The notes under the pieces: model-generated
The model's database searches: none
What the model was told of the DNA's origin: nothing
The model's input: only the letters and a program-made list of their open reading frames with translations
Assembly (NCBI RefSeq): GCF_032248455.1
Contig: NZ_JAVTTP010000001.1
Coordinates: forward strand, 1,362,501 to 1,426,500
Length of the DNA stretch: 64,000 nucleotides
Direction: 5' to 3'
Source: Pricia mediterranea
GTDB lineage: Bacteria; Bacteroidota; Bacteroidia; Flavobacteriales; Flavobacteriaceae
Part shown: positions 31,682 through 41,060 of the stretch, one piece after another
How the letters are laid out: the number at the start of each line of letters is the position of its first letter
Numbering within the stretch: position 1 is the first letter of the stretch
Translations under genes and position numbers: made by a program

Positions 31682-33439
31682 ATGTCCTACAAAAGCAATC
31701 CCGTACTCGATAAACTGCCCGAACACCTTAGGCAGTATATCAAGCCCCAGAATTACGGGGACTACTCGGCCATTGACCAGGCCGTGTGGCGGTATGTCAT
31801 GCGGAAGAACGTGGATTATCTCAGTAAGGTCGCCCACGGGTCATATCTGGACGGATTGAAAAAAACGGGGATATCGGTAGACCATATCCCCAATATGTAC
31901 GGCATGAACCGTATTCTCAAGGAAATCGGATGGGCCGCCGTGGCCGTGGACGGGTTTATCCCTCCTTCGGCCTTTATGGAGTTCCAGGCCTATAACGTGT
32001 TGGTCATCGCCTCGGACATCCGTCAGCTCGACCATATTGAATATACCCCCGCACCCGATATCATTCACGAAGGGGCCGGACATGCGCCGATCATCGCCAA
32101 TCCCGAATACGCCGAATACCTGCGTCGCTTTGGGGAAATCGGCTGTAAGGCCATCTCCAATGCCAAGGATTTTGAGCTGTACGAGGCGGTGCGGCACCTC
32201 TCCATCATCAAGGAGGCCGCCGGAACCCCGAAGGAAGAAATCGATGCCGCCCAGAAACGTATCGAAAAGCTACAGGATAACATGGGCGAACCCAGCGAAA
32301 TCGCCCTGATCCGTAACCTCCACTGGTGGACGGTCGAGTACGGACTTATCGGTACGCCCGAGCACCCGAAAATCTATGGCGCGGGACTGCTTTCCTCCAT
32401 CGGGGAAAGTGCCTGGTGCATGAAGGAGAAGGTCAAGAAAGTGCCCTATTCCATTGAGGCGGCCTACACTTCCTTTGATATTACCCAGCCGCAGCCCCAA
32501 CTTTTCGTGACTCCCGATTTTGCTTTTCTGAATCAGGTACTTGAAGATTTTGCCGATACTATGGCCTTGCGTACCGGAGGGTTATCAGGACTTCAAAAAC
32601 TGATCGCCTCCAAGGAATTGGGCAGCATCGAACTGAGTACGGGCTTGCAGATCTCGGGCAATTTCGAGAGCGTCATCGGACACAAGGGCAATCCCGTTTA
32701 TTTTCAGACCAAAGGAAAGACCGCTCTCGCCTATCGTGAAAAAGAGCTCGTCGGCCATGGCATCGAACAGCACGCATCCGGTTTTGGATCGCCCGTAGGA
32801 AAGTTAAAAGGCATCAATCTGGCCATCGAAAATATGGCCCCCCGTGACCTGAAAGCCTACAATATATTTGAGGGACGTAAGATTGAATTGGATTTCGAAG
32901 GTGGAATCAAGGTAGCCGGCGAAATTGTTACCGGAACCCGCAACCTCAGTGGGGCCATTCTCTTGGTCACCTTTAAAGATTGCAAGGTTACCCACAATGA
33001 CGAACTTTTATTCGAGTCAAAAGAGGAAACCTATAGCATGGCCGTAGGCGAAAGCGTGGTTTCGGCCTTTAACGGCCCCGCCGACGTCAACAGCTTTGAC
33101 CTTATTACCCACGAGATTTCGTCGACGACCATCAAACCTGAGATTTCGGAGCAACAGACCCGTTTGGAACAATATTATGACCAAATACGCCATTTTAGGG
33201 AGGGGAAGAATACTACAATCTCAAGACATAAAGTGCTTGACGCCCTACAAAACGAATATCCAAACGATTGGCTCTTGTCCGTCGAGCTTTACGAGCTCGC
33301 CAAAGCGAACGGTGACATTGAATTTGCAGAAGAAATCCTTAGTCACTTGGAGGATGTCAAACGGGGAAATCCGAAAGTCGGGCATCTGATCGATGACGGG
33401 GTGGAGTTGGTGGAGGATAATTTCGTAATTCAAAGGTGA
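31682..33439 (+). CDS. Aromatic amino acid hydroxylase (phenylalanine 4-hydroxylase type)
   Basis: 585 aa. The pterin-dependent hydroxylase core has DIIHEGAGHAPIIANPEYAE with iron ligands His129 and His134 and the following RRFGEIGCKA Glu. GLIGTPEHPKIYGAGLLSSIGES and FDITQPQPQLFVTPDF complete the domain. The protein is about twice the length of short bacterial enzymes; the C-terminal half (about 290-585) is an extension found in Bacteroidetes, with no catalytic motif seen. It oxidises phenylalanine, or tryptophan, using tetrahydropterin and oxygen. A terminator follows at 33446. Confidence 0.88.
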   Translation: MSYKSNPVLDKLPEHLRQYIKPQNYGDYSAIDQAVWRYVMRKNVDYLSKVAHGSYLDGLKKTGISVDHIPNMYGMNRILKEIGWAAVAVDGFIPPSAFMEFQAYNVLVIASDIRQLDHIEYTPAPDIIHEGAGHAPIIANPEYAEYLRRFGEIGCKAISNAKDFELYEAVRHLSIIKEAAGTPKEEIDAAQKRIEKLQDNMGEPSEIALIRNLHWWTVEYGLIGTPEHPKIYGAGLLSSIGESAWCMKEKVKKVPYSIEAAYTSFDITQPQPQLFVTPDFAFLNQVLEDFADTMALRTGGLSGLQKLIASKELGSIELSTGLQISGNFESVIGHKGNPVYFQTKGKTALAYREKELVGHGIEQHASGFGSPVGKLKGINLAIENMAPRDLKAYNIFEGRKIELDFEGGIKVAGEIVTGTRNLSGAILLVTFKDCKVTHNDELLFESKEETYSMAVGESVVSAFNGPADVNSFDLITHEISSTTIKPEISEQQTRLEQYYDQIRHFREGKNTTISRHKVLDALQNEYPNDWLLSVELYELAKANGDIEFAEEILSHLEDVKRGNPKVGHLIDDGVELVEDNFVIQR

Positions 33440-33445
33440 ATACTT

Positions 33446-33469
33446 AAGCCCATCCCGATCGGGTTTTTT
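33446..33469 (+). terminator. Probable terminator after the hydroxylase gene
   Basis: AAGCCC pairs with GGGTTT (one G-T) round a 9-nt loop, and is followed by further T residues. Seven bases after the stop codon. Confidence 0.5.
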
Positions 33470-33479
33470 ACCAGTAGGA

Positions 33480-33703
33480 ATCTCGTGAGTCACGCACCTT
33501 CTTCGGTAACCTAGTTTTTTACTCCACCTTAGGTTATCGGCCAGCTGTCATCCGTAGCTGACTTTCCGTTCTCCCGATACAATCTTCCTCCTCTCTCCTT
33601 TCGTCATCGATGTTTCGCCCTTCCTTCTTCAACCTTTTGCCAGCTGTCTTCGGTCATCGGTCTTCCGTCTAGAGAATCCCATACTTTTCCCTATCTTGCT
33701 TTC
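33480..33703. repeat. Pyrimidine-rich degenerate repeats before the CE15 gene
   Basis: CCAGCTGTC occurs at 33541-33549 and again at 33640-33648, each followed by a TTC/TC and CGG-type tail, with GTCATCG pieces between. No gene or promoter is clear. Similar material lies after the CE15 gene (34985-35100). Confidence 0.4.
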
Positions 33704-34978
33704 ATGAAGCGCATCCTATTTTACATCCTTATAACTTATCCCATTTGTATGGCCACTGCACAGTTCGAACCCAATTATGACGAAACCAAAGTCCCAAAAT
33801 TCGAGGCCTCCGATCTTTTGACCACGTTTGATGGGAAAAAGGTCAACGATACTTCAGGATGGGAGAACACACGCCGACCGGAGCTTTATCACTTCTTTGA
33901 GGAGCAGGTATACGGCAAAGTTCCGGGGAAACTGGATAGCTTATCCTTCGAGGTGGTCGAGGGATCGACCGAGGCATTAGGCGGAAAGGCCATCCGCAAA
34001 CAAATCGAGGTCGATATGTTTAAAAACGGGAAGTCCCTCAGCTTCCACATCCTCCTCTACCTACCGAACAATGGGAAGGCCTCCCCAATTTTCCTCGGCT
34101 ATAATTTCTACGGAAACCATACAATCACCGATGATTCCAATGTCATCATATCGAATGCGTGGGCGATGGACAACGAGGACTTCGGTATCTCCGATAACAC
34201 CCTCACCAAAGCATCGCGCGGAGTCCGTACCCATCGCTGGGCCATCGAAAAGATAATTGATGGCGGATTCGGACTGGCTACCATCTACTACGGCGAGGTC
34301 GATCCTGATAAAAACGATTTCTCGGACGGGCTGCACCGCTTGTTCTATGAAGAGGGCCAGACCAATCCCAAAGCGGACGAGTGGGGCAGCATCGCGGCTT
34401 GGGCTTTTGGCATGAGCCGCGCCTTGGATTATTTGGAAACCGATTCGGACGTCGACGCGCACCGCGTCATTTCGTTCGGGCACTCCCGTCTGGGAAAGGC
34501 GGCCCTATGGGCGGGAGCCAGCGACCAGCGTTTTGCCGCAGTGATCAGCAACAATTCCGGATGCGGCGGGGCGGCGCTTTCAAAACGGAAATTCGGGGAG
34601 ACCGTTGGCCGCATCAATGCCCGTTTTCCTCACTGGTTCAGCGACACCTTTACCGCGTACAACGATAATGAAGAAGCCCTAGCCATTGATCAGCACGGAC
34701 TGCTGGCCCAGATAGCGCCAAGACCACTTTATGTGGCCAGTGCCGAAGATGATCAATGGGCAGATCCCAGGGGGGAGTATTTATCGGCACATTATGTCAC
34801 GCCCGTGTACCAACTGTACGGTAAAAAAGGACTCGCTCGGACCAAAATGCCCCAAACCGGTTCCCCCGTTCACCATACGGTAGCCTATCACATCCGGACC
34901 GGAAAGCATGATGTGACCGAGTACGATTGGGAGCAGTATATTTCGTGGGCGAAAAAGTTTGTTGCGAAAGAAGAATGA
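33704..34978 (+). CDS. CE15-type (glucuronoyl esterase) alpha/beta hydrolase
   Basis: 424 aa with a signal peptide (ITYPICMATAQ). The nucleophile motif is GHSRLGKAALWAG with Ser261, in the place of the GCSRxGK motif of carbohydrate esterase family 15. ISNNSGCGGAALSKRKFGETVGRINARFPHWF, here written in shortened form, and the late HH of SPVHHTVAYHIRTG (catalytic His) also fit. CE15 enzymes cut ester links between lignin alcohols and glucuronic acid on xylan; some act on other carbohydrate esters. Exported, so it acts outside the inner membrane. It has its own intergenic flanks and no glycan cluster beside it. Confidence 0.85.
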   Translation: MKRILFYILITYPICMATAQFEPNYDETKVPKFEASDLLTTFDGKKVNDTSGWENTRRPELYHFFEEQVYGKVPGKLDSLSFEVVEGSTEALGGKAIRKQIEVDMFKNGKSLSFHILLYLPNNGKASPIFLGYNFYGNHTITDDSNVIISNAWAMDNEDFGISDNTLTKASRGVRTHRWAIEKIIDGGFGLATIYYGEVDPDKNDFSDGLHRLFYEEGQTNPKADEWGSIAAWAFGMSRALDYLETDSDVDAHRVISFGHSRLGKAALWAGASDQRFAAVISNNSGCGGAALSKRKFGETVGRINARFPHWFSDTFTAYNDNEEALAIDQHGLLAQIAPRPLYVASAEDDQWADPRGEYLSAHYVTPVYQLYGKKGLARTKMPQTGSPVHHTVAYHIRTGKHDVTEYDWEQYISWAKKFVAKEE

Positions 34979-35205
34979 ACTACCTCGGAGCAAGTTCGCC
35001 GCGAGGTATCAGAAGCAAGACCGCTGCGCTACCAGAGCCAAGAAACAAGACTTTCTGTCTTGACTCATGATTCTAGGCCCCTGGCTCTTTGTGCACAACT
35101 TAAGTATCTGGATGCTACGCCCAGGGCAGAGCCTCGGGGAATTTTAATGATTAAAAGATGTGGCCCCGGACTCTAGATTCGGTAAATTCGATTCGGTCGC
35201 GTCCA
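34979..35205. other. Gene-free stretch with degenerate AAGAxxCAAGAC repeats
   Basis: Holds AAGCAAGACC, AAGAAACAAGAC and related pieces near 35010-35060, and the GTCTTGACTCATG tail. No gene or strong hairpin terminator recognised between the convergent CE15 and DUF4230 genes. Confidence 0.35.
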
Positions 35206-35835
35206 TTAATCTTTCAAGAAAACTTCTTGCAGCCCCTCTACCCCCACATTGTCCTTAACGGTTTGCCCGCCATACTCCAACGTCCATCCCATTGAACTCG
35301 TCAGAATATAGAATTTCTGCAGTTCGCTGATCAATCGGTTGTCGGCATTGTTGAGGAGCGAAGAGCGCTCGACTTTTTTCATCAACGACGCCCTAACACT
35401 TTTCTTGATTTTGTTATAGTCCGAAGCGTCGAACATATTCAGGTAATCGGAGGTCACATCGTAATATTCAAAATCGGGACTTATTTTAATATCGGGATCG
35501 GGAATGCTCTCGATCCGCAGTGTCTTGGTCTCCCGATCGACTTCAAATTCGATTTTGGACAGGTCGTAAGCCACGGTCACGTCGGCGTTTACGACCACCA
35601 AGGCCTTTTTATGGGCAGAGACCAAGGGGCCGAAAACGGCCTTGGAATCCTTATAATTATAAACCTCCGCAAAATGGCCTTCGGTAACTACCAATTTGGA
35701 CACGTTCTCGATCTGTTGCTGGATCAGCATGGAGTTTTCCTCGAGGATGGAATTTTCCGCTTTATCATCCGCACAAGATCGAACGACGAAGACCACCGCT
35801 AGAGCAACTACAACACCGATCAGAATTTTCTTCAT
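35206..35835 (-). CDS. DUF4230 membrane-anchored protein
   Basis: 209 aa. N-terminal anchor ILIGVVVALAVVFVVRSC, then the DUF4230 domain with VSKLVVTEGHFAEVYNY, KALVVVNADVTVAYDLSKI and TLRIESIPDPDIKISPDFEYYDV. The family is widespread in Bacteroidetes with no known role; the long exported part suggests a periplasmic protein. It stands alone, convergent with CE15. Confidence 0.88.
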   Translation of the reverse strand: MKKILIGVVVALAVVFVVRSCADDKAENSILEENSMLIQQQIENVSKLVVTEGHFAEVYNYKDSKAVFGPLVSAHKKALVVVNADVTVAYDLSKIEFEVDRETKTLRIESIPDPDIKISPDFEYYDVTSDYLNMFDASDYNKIKKSVRASLMKKVERSSLLNNADNRLISELQKFYILTSSMGWTLEYGGQTVKDNVGVEGLQEVFLKD

Positions 35836-35923
35836 GGGGTGAAATTAAAAAAATAAAGTTTGGGGGCGTTTCGCGGTAATGCCGGGATGGGACACGGTCT
35901 TATCGGTAGAATCAGGCTTCCCG

Positions 35924-36397
35924 TTAGCCTCTTTTCACCTTTTGCAGTTCCTGAACATCCAGCAAATCCTTTGGGCGACCCGATTTTATCTTACTTGTTA
36001 TCAAGTCGTCAAACGAAAGAACCCTCCATTTTAAGCCCGAGTTTTCTTCCTTGGAGACGATTTCCGAGTTTCGATAGGCCTCTTCAAAGGTTTTGTTGAC
36101 CGAGAAATTGGTAATCAACTCTAGGTCTAAATCCAGTGGTGAAAATTTAATCGATATGTTTTGTCTTTGTTCTTTGACATCGTTCGGAAAATCGTCAATT
36201 TCATAATCCATTGCACGAAAAACGCGGACCAGGTTTTTTAAGTTTTCAGGATTCATGTCGATCCAAAAATCTACATCGGCGGAATGCCGCTGATAACCAT
36301 GAAAATTTACTGCCCCGCCGCCTACCATCAACATTCTGACATCGCAGTCATTACAGAGCCTGATAAACCCATCTATTTGATCCTTCCAATTATTCAA
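35924..36397 (-). CDS. Nucleotidyltransferase-fold protein (toxin-like)
   Basis: 157 aa from a TTG at 36397 that overlaps the stop of the upstream gene. The N-terminal half has MLMVGGGAVNFHGYQRHSADVDFWID: the GG and DxD-type metal motif of the polymerase-beta-like nucleotidyltransferase superfamily (MNT/AbiEii/DUF6036 groups). The C-terminal part (FDDLITSKIKSGRPKDLLDV) resembles the KxxAgRpkDxxDi motif of these proteins. The small partner gene overlapping it makes a two-gene operon of toxin-antitoxin shape. Active toxicity is not shown. Confidence 0.75.
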   Translation of the reverse strand: MNNWKDQIDGFIRLCNDCDVRMLMVGGGAVNFHGYQRHSADVDFWIDMNPENLKNLVRVFRAMDYEIDDFPNDVKEQRQNISIKFSPLDLDLELITNFSVNKTFEEAYRNSEIVSKEENSGLKWRVLSFDDLITSKIKSGRPKDLLDVQELQKVKRG

Positions 36398-36582
36398 AAT
36401 TTCTTCGAGGTTATCTCAATCAAAAAATTATCTTTATTTTTAGGAGCGGCCTTTGTAGGATAGTCCTTTAGACGGTCCATCAAATCTAAAAAAGCGTAGA
36501 TACGCTCTACGGGAGGAAGTTTCAGAAATTCATCTCGCTGCTCCCGGTTGCTTTCTTCCTTGGTTCTAAAGGACACCTTCAT
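36394..36582 (-). CDS. Small partner of the nucleotidyltransferase protein
   Basis: 62 aa, charged: MKVSFRTKEESNREQRDEF, LKLPPVERIYAFLDLMDRL. The LPPxERIxxFxxLM part is a short amphipathic helix set seen in similar hypotheticals beside nucleotidyltransferase genes. Its TGA stop overlaps the TTG start of the next gene, so the pair is translationally coupled. By position it would be the antitoxin or a folding partner. No DNA-binding motif seen. Confidence 0.65.
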   Translation of the reverse strand: MKVSFRTKEESNREQRDEFLKLPPVERIYAFLDLMDRLKDYPTKAAPKNKDNFLIEITSKKF

Positions 36583-36711
36583 CGAATTTGCTTTTACGGC
36601 TTAACGGATACATATTCCTATAAAAATACAATTTAATCGCGGATTCGGGGGTCATCTCATTCCGGAAGGGACAGGGGACTTAACCGATGGAACATCTAAT
36701 TTGTTAGGTAA

Positions 36712-36810
36712 AGACCCCAAAGGTTTTTTCCAAATTTTCGATAAAGCCAAGTTCTAGTCGAGAGTTTCAGTAGTACTGATTTACCTTAGCGCCGAAACCT
36801 TTGGGGTCTT
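36712..36810. repeat. 99-bp element with 16-bp perfect terminal inverted repeats
   Basis: AAGACCCCAAAGGTTT (36712-36727) and its exact reverse complement (36795-36810) flank 67 bp that contain a small palindrome CAGTAGTACTG. It ends 8 bp from the stop of alaS. It may be a long-looped terminator for alaS, though no U run follows, or a MITE-like element. Confidence 0.6.
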
Positions 36811-36818
36811 CTATTTCG

Positions 36819-39443
36819 CTAATCCAAATAGCCCCGCGCCTGCTCCAAAGCGGCGTCGATCCCGGCGGGGTTCTTGCCACCGGCAGTGGCGAAAAACGGT
36901 TGGCCACCGCCGCCGCCCTGAATGTATTTTCCGAGTTCACGGACGATATTTCCGGCGTTCAGATTCTTTTCCGCGACAAGGTTCTTGGAAATGTAGCACG
37001 AGAGCAGGGCCTTGCCGTTCTGCTCGGTGCCGAACAATAAAAACAGGTCGTCTTGGGCATTGCCCATTTCAAAACAAAGGTCCTTTATGCCGGCCGCGTC
37101 CAAATCCACTTTTCTGGCTAGAAACTGCACCCCGTTAAGGTCTTCCAGCTCGGCTTGTAGTTCACCTTTCAGGTTTTTGGCCTTGTCCCTTAACAGGCTT
37201 TCTACCTCTTTTTTGAGCATGGCATTTTCCTCCTGTAAGGTCGCTACCGCTTTTATCGGATCTTGGGGGTTATTGAGTTTCCACCTGATATCGGCAAGTT
37301 TGCGGTCGTTTTCCTCATAATAGTCCCTGACCGCATCGGAAGTGATCGCCTCTATACGGCGGATACCTGCCGCCACAGCACCTTCCGACCGTATTTTGAA
37401 ATACCAGATGTCGCCCGTATTCCTGACATGGGTTCCGCCGCAGAGCTCGAAGGACTTCCCAAATCGGACGGTCCGTACCGCATCGCCGTACTTTTCGCCG
37501 AACAGGGCCACAGCACCCTCTGCAATGGCCTTTTCCATCGGCACGTTTCTTTGTTCCTCCAGGTCCAAATGCCCTGTGATACGAGCATTGACGAAATTCT
37601 CGACCGATCGAAGCTCTTCATCCGTGAGCTTAGCGAAGTGCGAAAAATCGAAACGCAGGTATTTGGAGTGTACCGCGGAGCCTTTCTGCTCCACATGGGT
37701 ACCCAAAACTTCCCGTAGGGCCTGGTGCAACAAATGCGTTGCCGTATGGTTGGCCTGTGTACGCCGTCGCTGTTGCTTGTCCACGCTTGCCTTAAAGGTC
37801 GCGCCCGTATTCTCGGGCAAGGTCTTGGAGAAATGTACGATCTCGTTGTTTTCTCTTTTCGTATCCACAATATAGGTCACGTTGCCGTTGGGGGCTTCTA
37901 AATAGCCCTTATCCCCCACCTGTCCGCCGCCCTCGGGATAGAACGGAGTCAGGTTAAAGACCAATTGATACTGCTCGCCCTCCTTTTTCGAGGTTACTTT
38001 CCGGTATTTGACCAGATTGACCTGGGCTTCCAGATAGTCATAGCCGATGAACTCCTGCTCAGGGTCGTCGGAAAGTACCGTCCAATCTTCCTTGGTGGAT
38101 TTTGAGGCCGATTTCGAACGTTTTTTCTGTTCTTGCATCGCCGCCTCGAAGCTTTGTTCATCCAACGAATATCCTTTTTCCTGAAGGATCAAGGCGGTAA
38201 GATCAACGGGAAAGCCGTAGGTATCATAGAGCTCAAAGGCCTTTCGGCCATCGACCTGTTTTCCCTTGGTTCCTGCGACCACCTGATCTAGCAAAACCAG
38301 CCCCTGTTCCAAGGTCTTTAAAAAGGACTGCTCTTCTTCCTTGATAACGTTCTCGATCAATTGCCGCTGTTCGATCAGTTCGGGGAAGGCATCGCCCATA
38401 GTATCGGTCAAGATGTTGACCAACCGGAACATGAACGGTTCTTTGGTATTTAAAAATGTGAAGCCGTAGCGCACCGCCCGACGTAAAATCCGACGGATGA
38501 CATAGCCGGCACCCGTATTACTGGGCAACTGTCCGTCAGCAATTGAAAAGGCGACCGCCCGGATGTGGTCAGCAATGACCCGAACGGCGATGTCGGTTTC
38601 TTCTCCCACGGCTCCGGACTTACCGTATTCGCACTGGGTAATCTGTTCGATCTCCCTAATAATCGGCGTAAAGATATCGGTATCGTAGTTGGATTGCTTC
38701 CCTTGCAGCACCATACACAAACGTTCGAACCCCATTCCCGTATCCACGTGTTTGGCGGGCAGGTCTTCAAGTTTGCCGTCGGCCTTGCGGTTGTACTGCA
38801 TAAAGACCAGGTTCCAAATTTCGACCACTTGGGGATGATCTTGATTGACCAAAGTTGCCCCGGGAACCTTGGCCTTTTCGGCATCCGAACGGATATCGAC
38901 ATGGATTTCGGAACAGGGGCCACAGGGACCTTGATCGCCCATCTCCCAAAAATTATCTTTTTTATTGCCCAAAAGGATGCGGTCTTCGGGTACGATGGCC
39001 TTCCATAGTTCATAAGCCTGTTTATCCACTTCCAAACCATCCTCGGTACTGCCCTCGAAAACGGAGACATACAGGCTTTCTTTATCGATCTTGAGCTCTT
39101 CTGTCAGCAATTCCCAGGCCCAGCGGATCGCATCCTCCTTAAAATAGTCCCCGAAACTCCAATTGCCCAGCATCTCGAACATGGTGTGATGGTACGTATC
39201 CTTCCCCACCTCTTCTAAATCATTGTGTTTTCCGCTGACCCGTAGGCATTTTTGGGTATCGGCTACCCGCGGATGTTTCGCGATACTGTTCCCCAGGAAA
39301 AATTCCTTGAATTGGTTCATGCCCGCGTTTGTAAACAACAACGTAGGATCATCTTTGGTCACCATGGGCGCCGAGGGCACAATCTTATGGTCTTTTTCTT
39401 TAAAGAAATTCAGGAATTTCTGTCTGATTTGTTTGGAAATCAT
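36819..39443 (-). CDS. alaS: Alanyl-tRNA synthetase
   Basis: 874 aa from the ATG at 39443 ([20 protein letters not shown]). An upstream in-frame start would add 42 residues of unlikely hydrophobic sequence. The class II catalytic domain is N-terminal ([49 protein letters not shown]). The editing domain has [16 protein letters not shown] and CGGTHV metal ligands. The C-Ala domain ends [17 protein letters not shown]. Charges tRNA-Ala and removes misloaded serine or glycine. Normal length. Divergent from the M23 peptidase gene. Confidence 0.97.
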   Translation of the reverse strand: MISKQIRQKFLNFFKEKDHKIVPSAPMVTKDDPTLLFTNAGMNQFKEFFLGNSIAKHPRVADTQKCLRVSGKHNDLEEVGKDTYHHTMFEMLGNWSFGDYFKEDAIRWAWELLTEELKIDKESLYVSVFEGSTEDGLEVDKQAYELWKAIVPEDRILLGNKKDNFWEMGDQGPCGPCSEIHVDIRSDAEKAKVPGATLVNQDHPQVVEIWNLVFMQYNRKADGKLEDLPAKHVDTGMGFERLCMVLQGKQSNYDTDIFTPIIREIEQITQCEYGKSGAVGEETDIAVRVIADHIRAVAFSIADGQLPSNTGAGYVIRRILRRAVRYGFTFLNTKEPFMFRLVNILTDTMGDAFPELIEQRQLIENVIKEEEQSFLKTLEQGLVLLDQVVAGTKGKQVDGRKAFELYDTYGFPVDLTALILQEKGYSLDEQSFEAAMQEQKKRSKSASKSTKEDWTVLSDDPEQEFIGYDYLEAQVNLVKYRKVTSKKEGEQYQLVFNLTPFYPEGGGQVGDKGYLEAPNGNVTYIVDTKRENNEIVHFSKTLPENTGATFKASVDKQQRRRTQANHTATHLLHQALREVLGTHVEQKGSAVHSKYLRFDFSHFAKLTDEELRSVENFVNARITGHLDLEEQRNVPMEKAIAEGAVALFGEKYGDAVRTVRFGKSFELCGGTHVRNTGDIWYFKIRSEGAVAAGIRRIEAITSDAVRDYYEENDRKLADIRWKLNNPQDPIKAVATLQEENAMLKKEVESLLRDKAKNLKGELQAELEDLNGVQFLARKVDLDAAGIKDLCFEMGNAQDDLFLLFGTEQNGKALLSCYISKNLVAEKNLNAGNIVRELGKYIQGGGGGQPFFATAGGKNPAGIDAALEQARGYLD

Positions 39444-39493
39444 TGCGATATATAAGGTAATGCAAATAGTAACGTTATAAAAGAAACTATCTT

Positions 39494-39501
39494 TATATTT
39501 G
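39494..39501 (+). promoter_or_regulatory. -7 box in the alaS-M23 intergenic region
   Basis: TATATTTG matches TAnnTTTG exactly on the plus strand. It would drive the M23-MerR-LemA-TPM genes with a leader of about 205 nt. The -33 region is not clear. On the minus strand ACTATTTG nearby could serve alaS. Confidence 0.4.
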
Positions 39502-39715
39502 TGTGATTCGGCGAAATGCCACAAAAATAGGATAAAATTCAATGATGATACGGAAAATGGCAGGACCATCGGGGTGGACTTGGGACAATTGGAGGTAGCA
39601 AGTCCGGCCCATCATTTTCTAGGATTGATCTTTAAAGCAAGCGATAGAATTGGCTTACGCCTCAGAATTGTACCTCAAGGTGACGCTCCGAAATGGATAA
39701 GCAGAAACAAAAACC

Positions 39716-40693
39716 ATGTCTAAAGTAAAGTACTATTACGATCCCGACACGCTATCGTACCGAAAGATAGAGCCGAAAAAATCACGGCGCTATCGAAACA
39801 TAGCCTTTTTCATTCTCGGTTCTTTTTTCTTCGGATTACTTGCGCTCATTCTTTTAATGAACACGAACCTCATCAATACGCCCCAAGAACTGTCCCTTCA
39901 GCGCGAAGTCAACAACTACGAACTGCAGTTCGAGCTGTTAAACCGCAAAATGGGACAAATGGAAGAGGTGCTGGCCAATATTGCCAATCGGGACAACAAC
40001 ATCTACCGATTATATTTTGAGGCCAACCCTATTCCCGAAGAACAGCGGCTTGCCGGTTTCGGGGGGGTGAACCGCTACAAATCGCTTGAGGGCTTCAACA
40101 ATTCAGAGATGATCATCGAAACTACGAAGCGCCTCGATATCATCAAAAAACAGATGGCCATACAATCCAAATCCCTCGACCAAATCACCAAATTGGCCGA
40201 GGAAAAGGAAAAACTGTTGATGGCCATCCCTGCGATACAGCCCGTACGCAATGAAGACCTAAAACATATGGCATCAGGCTTTGGATGGCGCACCGACCCC
40301 TTCACCAAGGCGCGGAAGTTGCATCGAGGCATGGATTTTTCGGCCCCCAAAGGAAAACCGATTTACGCCACGGGGGATGGAAAGGTGATACGGGCCGACA
40401 ACAATTCATCCGGTTACGGCAAGCACGTACGCATCGACCACGGATATGGCTACAAGACCCTCTACGCCCACATGAGCGCCTACAATGTTAAGCGCAATCA
40501 AAAGGTGAAACGCGGTGACCTCATCGGATTCGTGGGCAGTACCGGTCGCTCGGAGGCCCCACACGTACACTACGAAGTCTGGAAAGACGGGGAACGTATC
40601 AATCCCATTAACTTTTACTATGGCAGTTTGAGCGCGAAAGAATTCGAGAATATGTTAAAACATGCCCAGCAAGAAAATCAATCCCTAGATTAA
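39716..40693 (+). CDS. M23 family metallopeptidase (LytM/NlpD-like)
   Basis: 325 aa. One N-terminal membrane anchor (IAFFILGSFFFGLLALILLM, about 29-48), then a coiled-coil stretch (about 60-170), then an M23 endopeptidase domain (about 190-305) with zinc ligands H203-x3-D207 (HRGMDFSAP) and H283-x-H285 (HVHYEV). Acts on peptidoglycan cross-links in the periplasm. First of a plus-strand series: MerR starts 3 nt after its stop, so the two are co-transcribed. Confidence 0.95.
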   Translation: MSKVKYYYDPDTLSYRKIEPKKSRRYRNIAFFILGSFFFGLLALILLMNTNLINTPQELSLQREVNNYELQFELLNRKMGQMEEVLANIANRDNNIYRLYFEANPIPEEQRLAGFGGVNRYKSLEGFNNSEMIIETTKRLDIIKKQMAIQSKSLDQITKLAEEKEKLLMAIPAIQPVRNEDLKHMASGFGWRTDPFTKARKLHRGMDFSAPKGKPIYATGDGKVIRADNNSSGYGKHVRIDHGYGYKTLYAHMSAYNVKRNQKVKRGDLIGFVGSTGRSEAPHVHYEVWKDGERINPINFYYGSLSAKEFENMLKHAQQENQSLD

Positions 40694-40696
40694 ACC

Positions 40697-41026
40697 ATGC
40701 AAATAGAGCTTCCCGAAAAACGCTATTACGGTATCGGCGAGGTCGCCCGGGCCTTCGATGTGAATACCTCGCTCATCCGCTTTTGGGAGAAAGAGTTCGA
40801 CGCCCTGAAGCCTAAGAAGAACGCCAAGGGAAACCGCAAGTTCACCCCCCAGGATATCGAAAACCTGAAACTTATCTATCATCTGGTCAAGGAGCGCGGC
40901 TTTACCCTCGAAGGTGCCAAACTGCACTTAAGGGAAAACCGTCAAAAAACGCTTCATACATTTGAGATTATCGATAAGCTCGAGCGCGTAAAGTCGGAAC
41001 TGATCAAGATTAAGGAACAGCTTTAG
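40697..41026 (+). CDS. MerR family transcriptional regulator
   Basis: 109 aa. N-terminal MerR winged helix-turn-helix: YYGIGEVARAFDVNTSLIRFWEKEFDALKPKKNAKGNRKFTPQD, shown here only in part as GIGEVARAFDVNTSLIRFWE and GNRKFTPQDIENLKLI. A short C-terminal coiled coil (about 75-109) without cysteine metal ligands suggests no metal sensing. It starts 3 nt after the M23 gene. The pairing M23-MerR-LemA is common in Bacteroidetes. Confidence 0.93.
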   Translation: MQIELPEKRYYGIGEVARAFDVNTSLIRFWEKEFDALKPKKNAKGNRKFTPQDIENLKLIYHLVKERGFTLEGAKLHLRENRQKTLHTFEIIDKLERVKSELIKIKEQL

Positions 41027-41060
41027 AACAACGATTAACTTAGCAATTTAAACCACTGAA

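Noticed and set aside
36712-36810. Integron attC site
   Set aside because: Inverted repeats are perfect and lack the RYYYAAC/GTTRRRY core sites.
39499-39723. 74-codon plus-strand frame before the M23 gene
   Set aside because: Overlaps the M23 start and has no recognisable features; treated as leader sequence.
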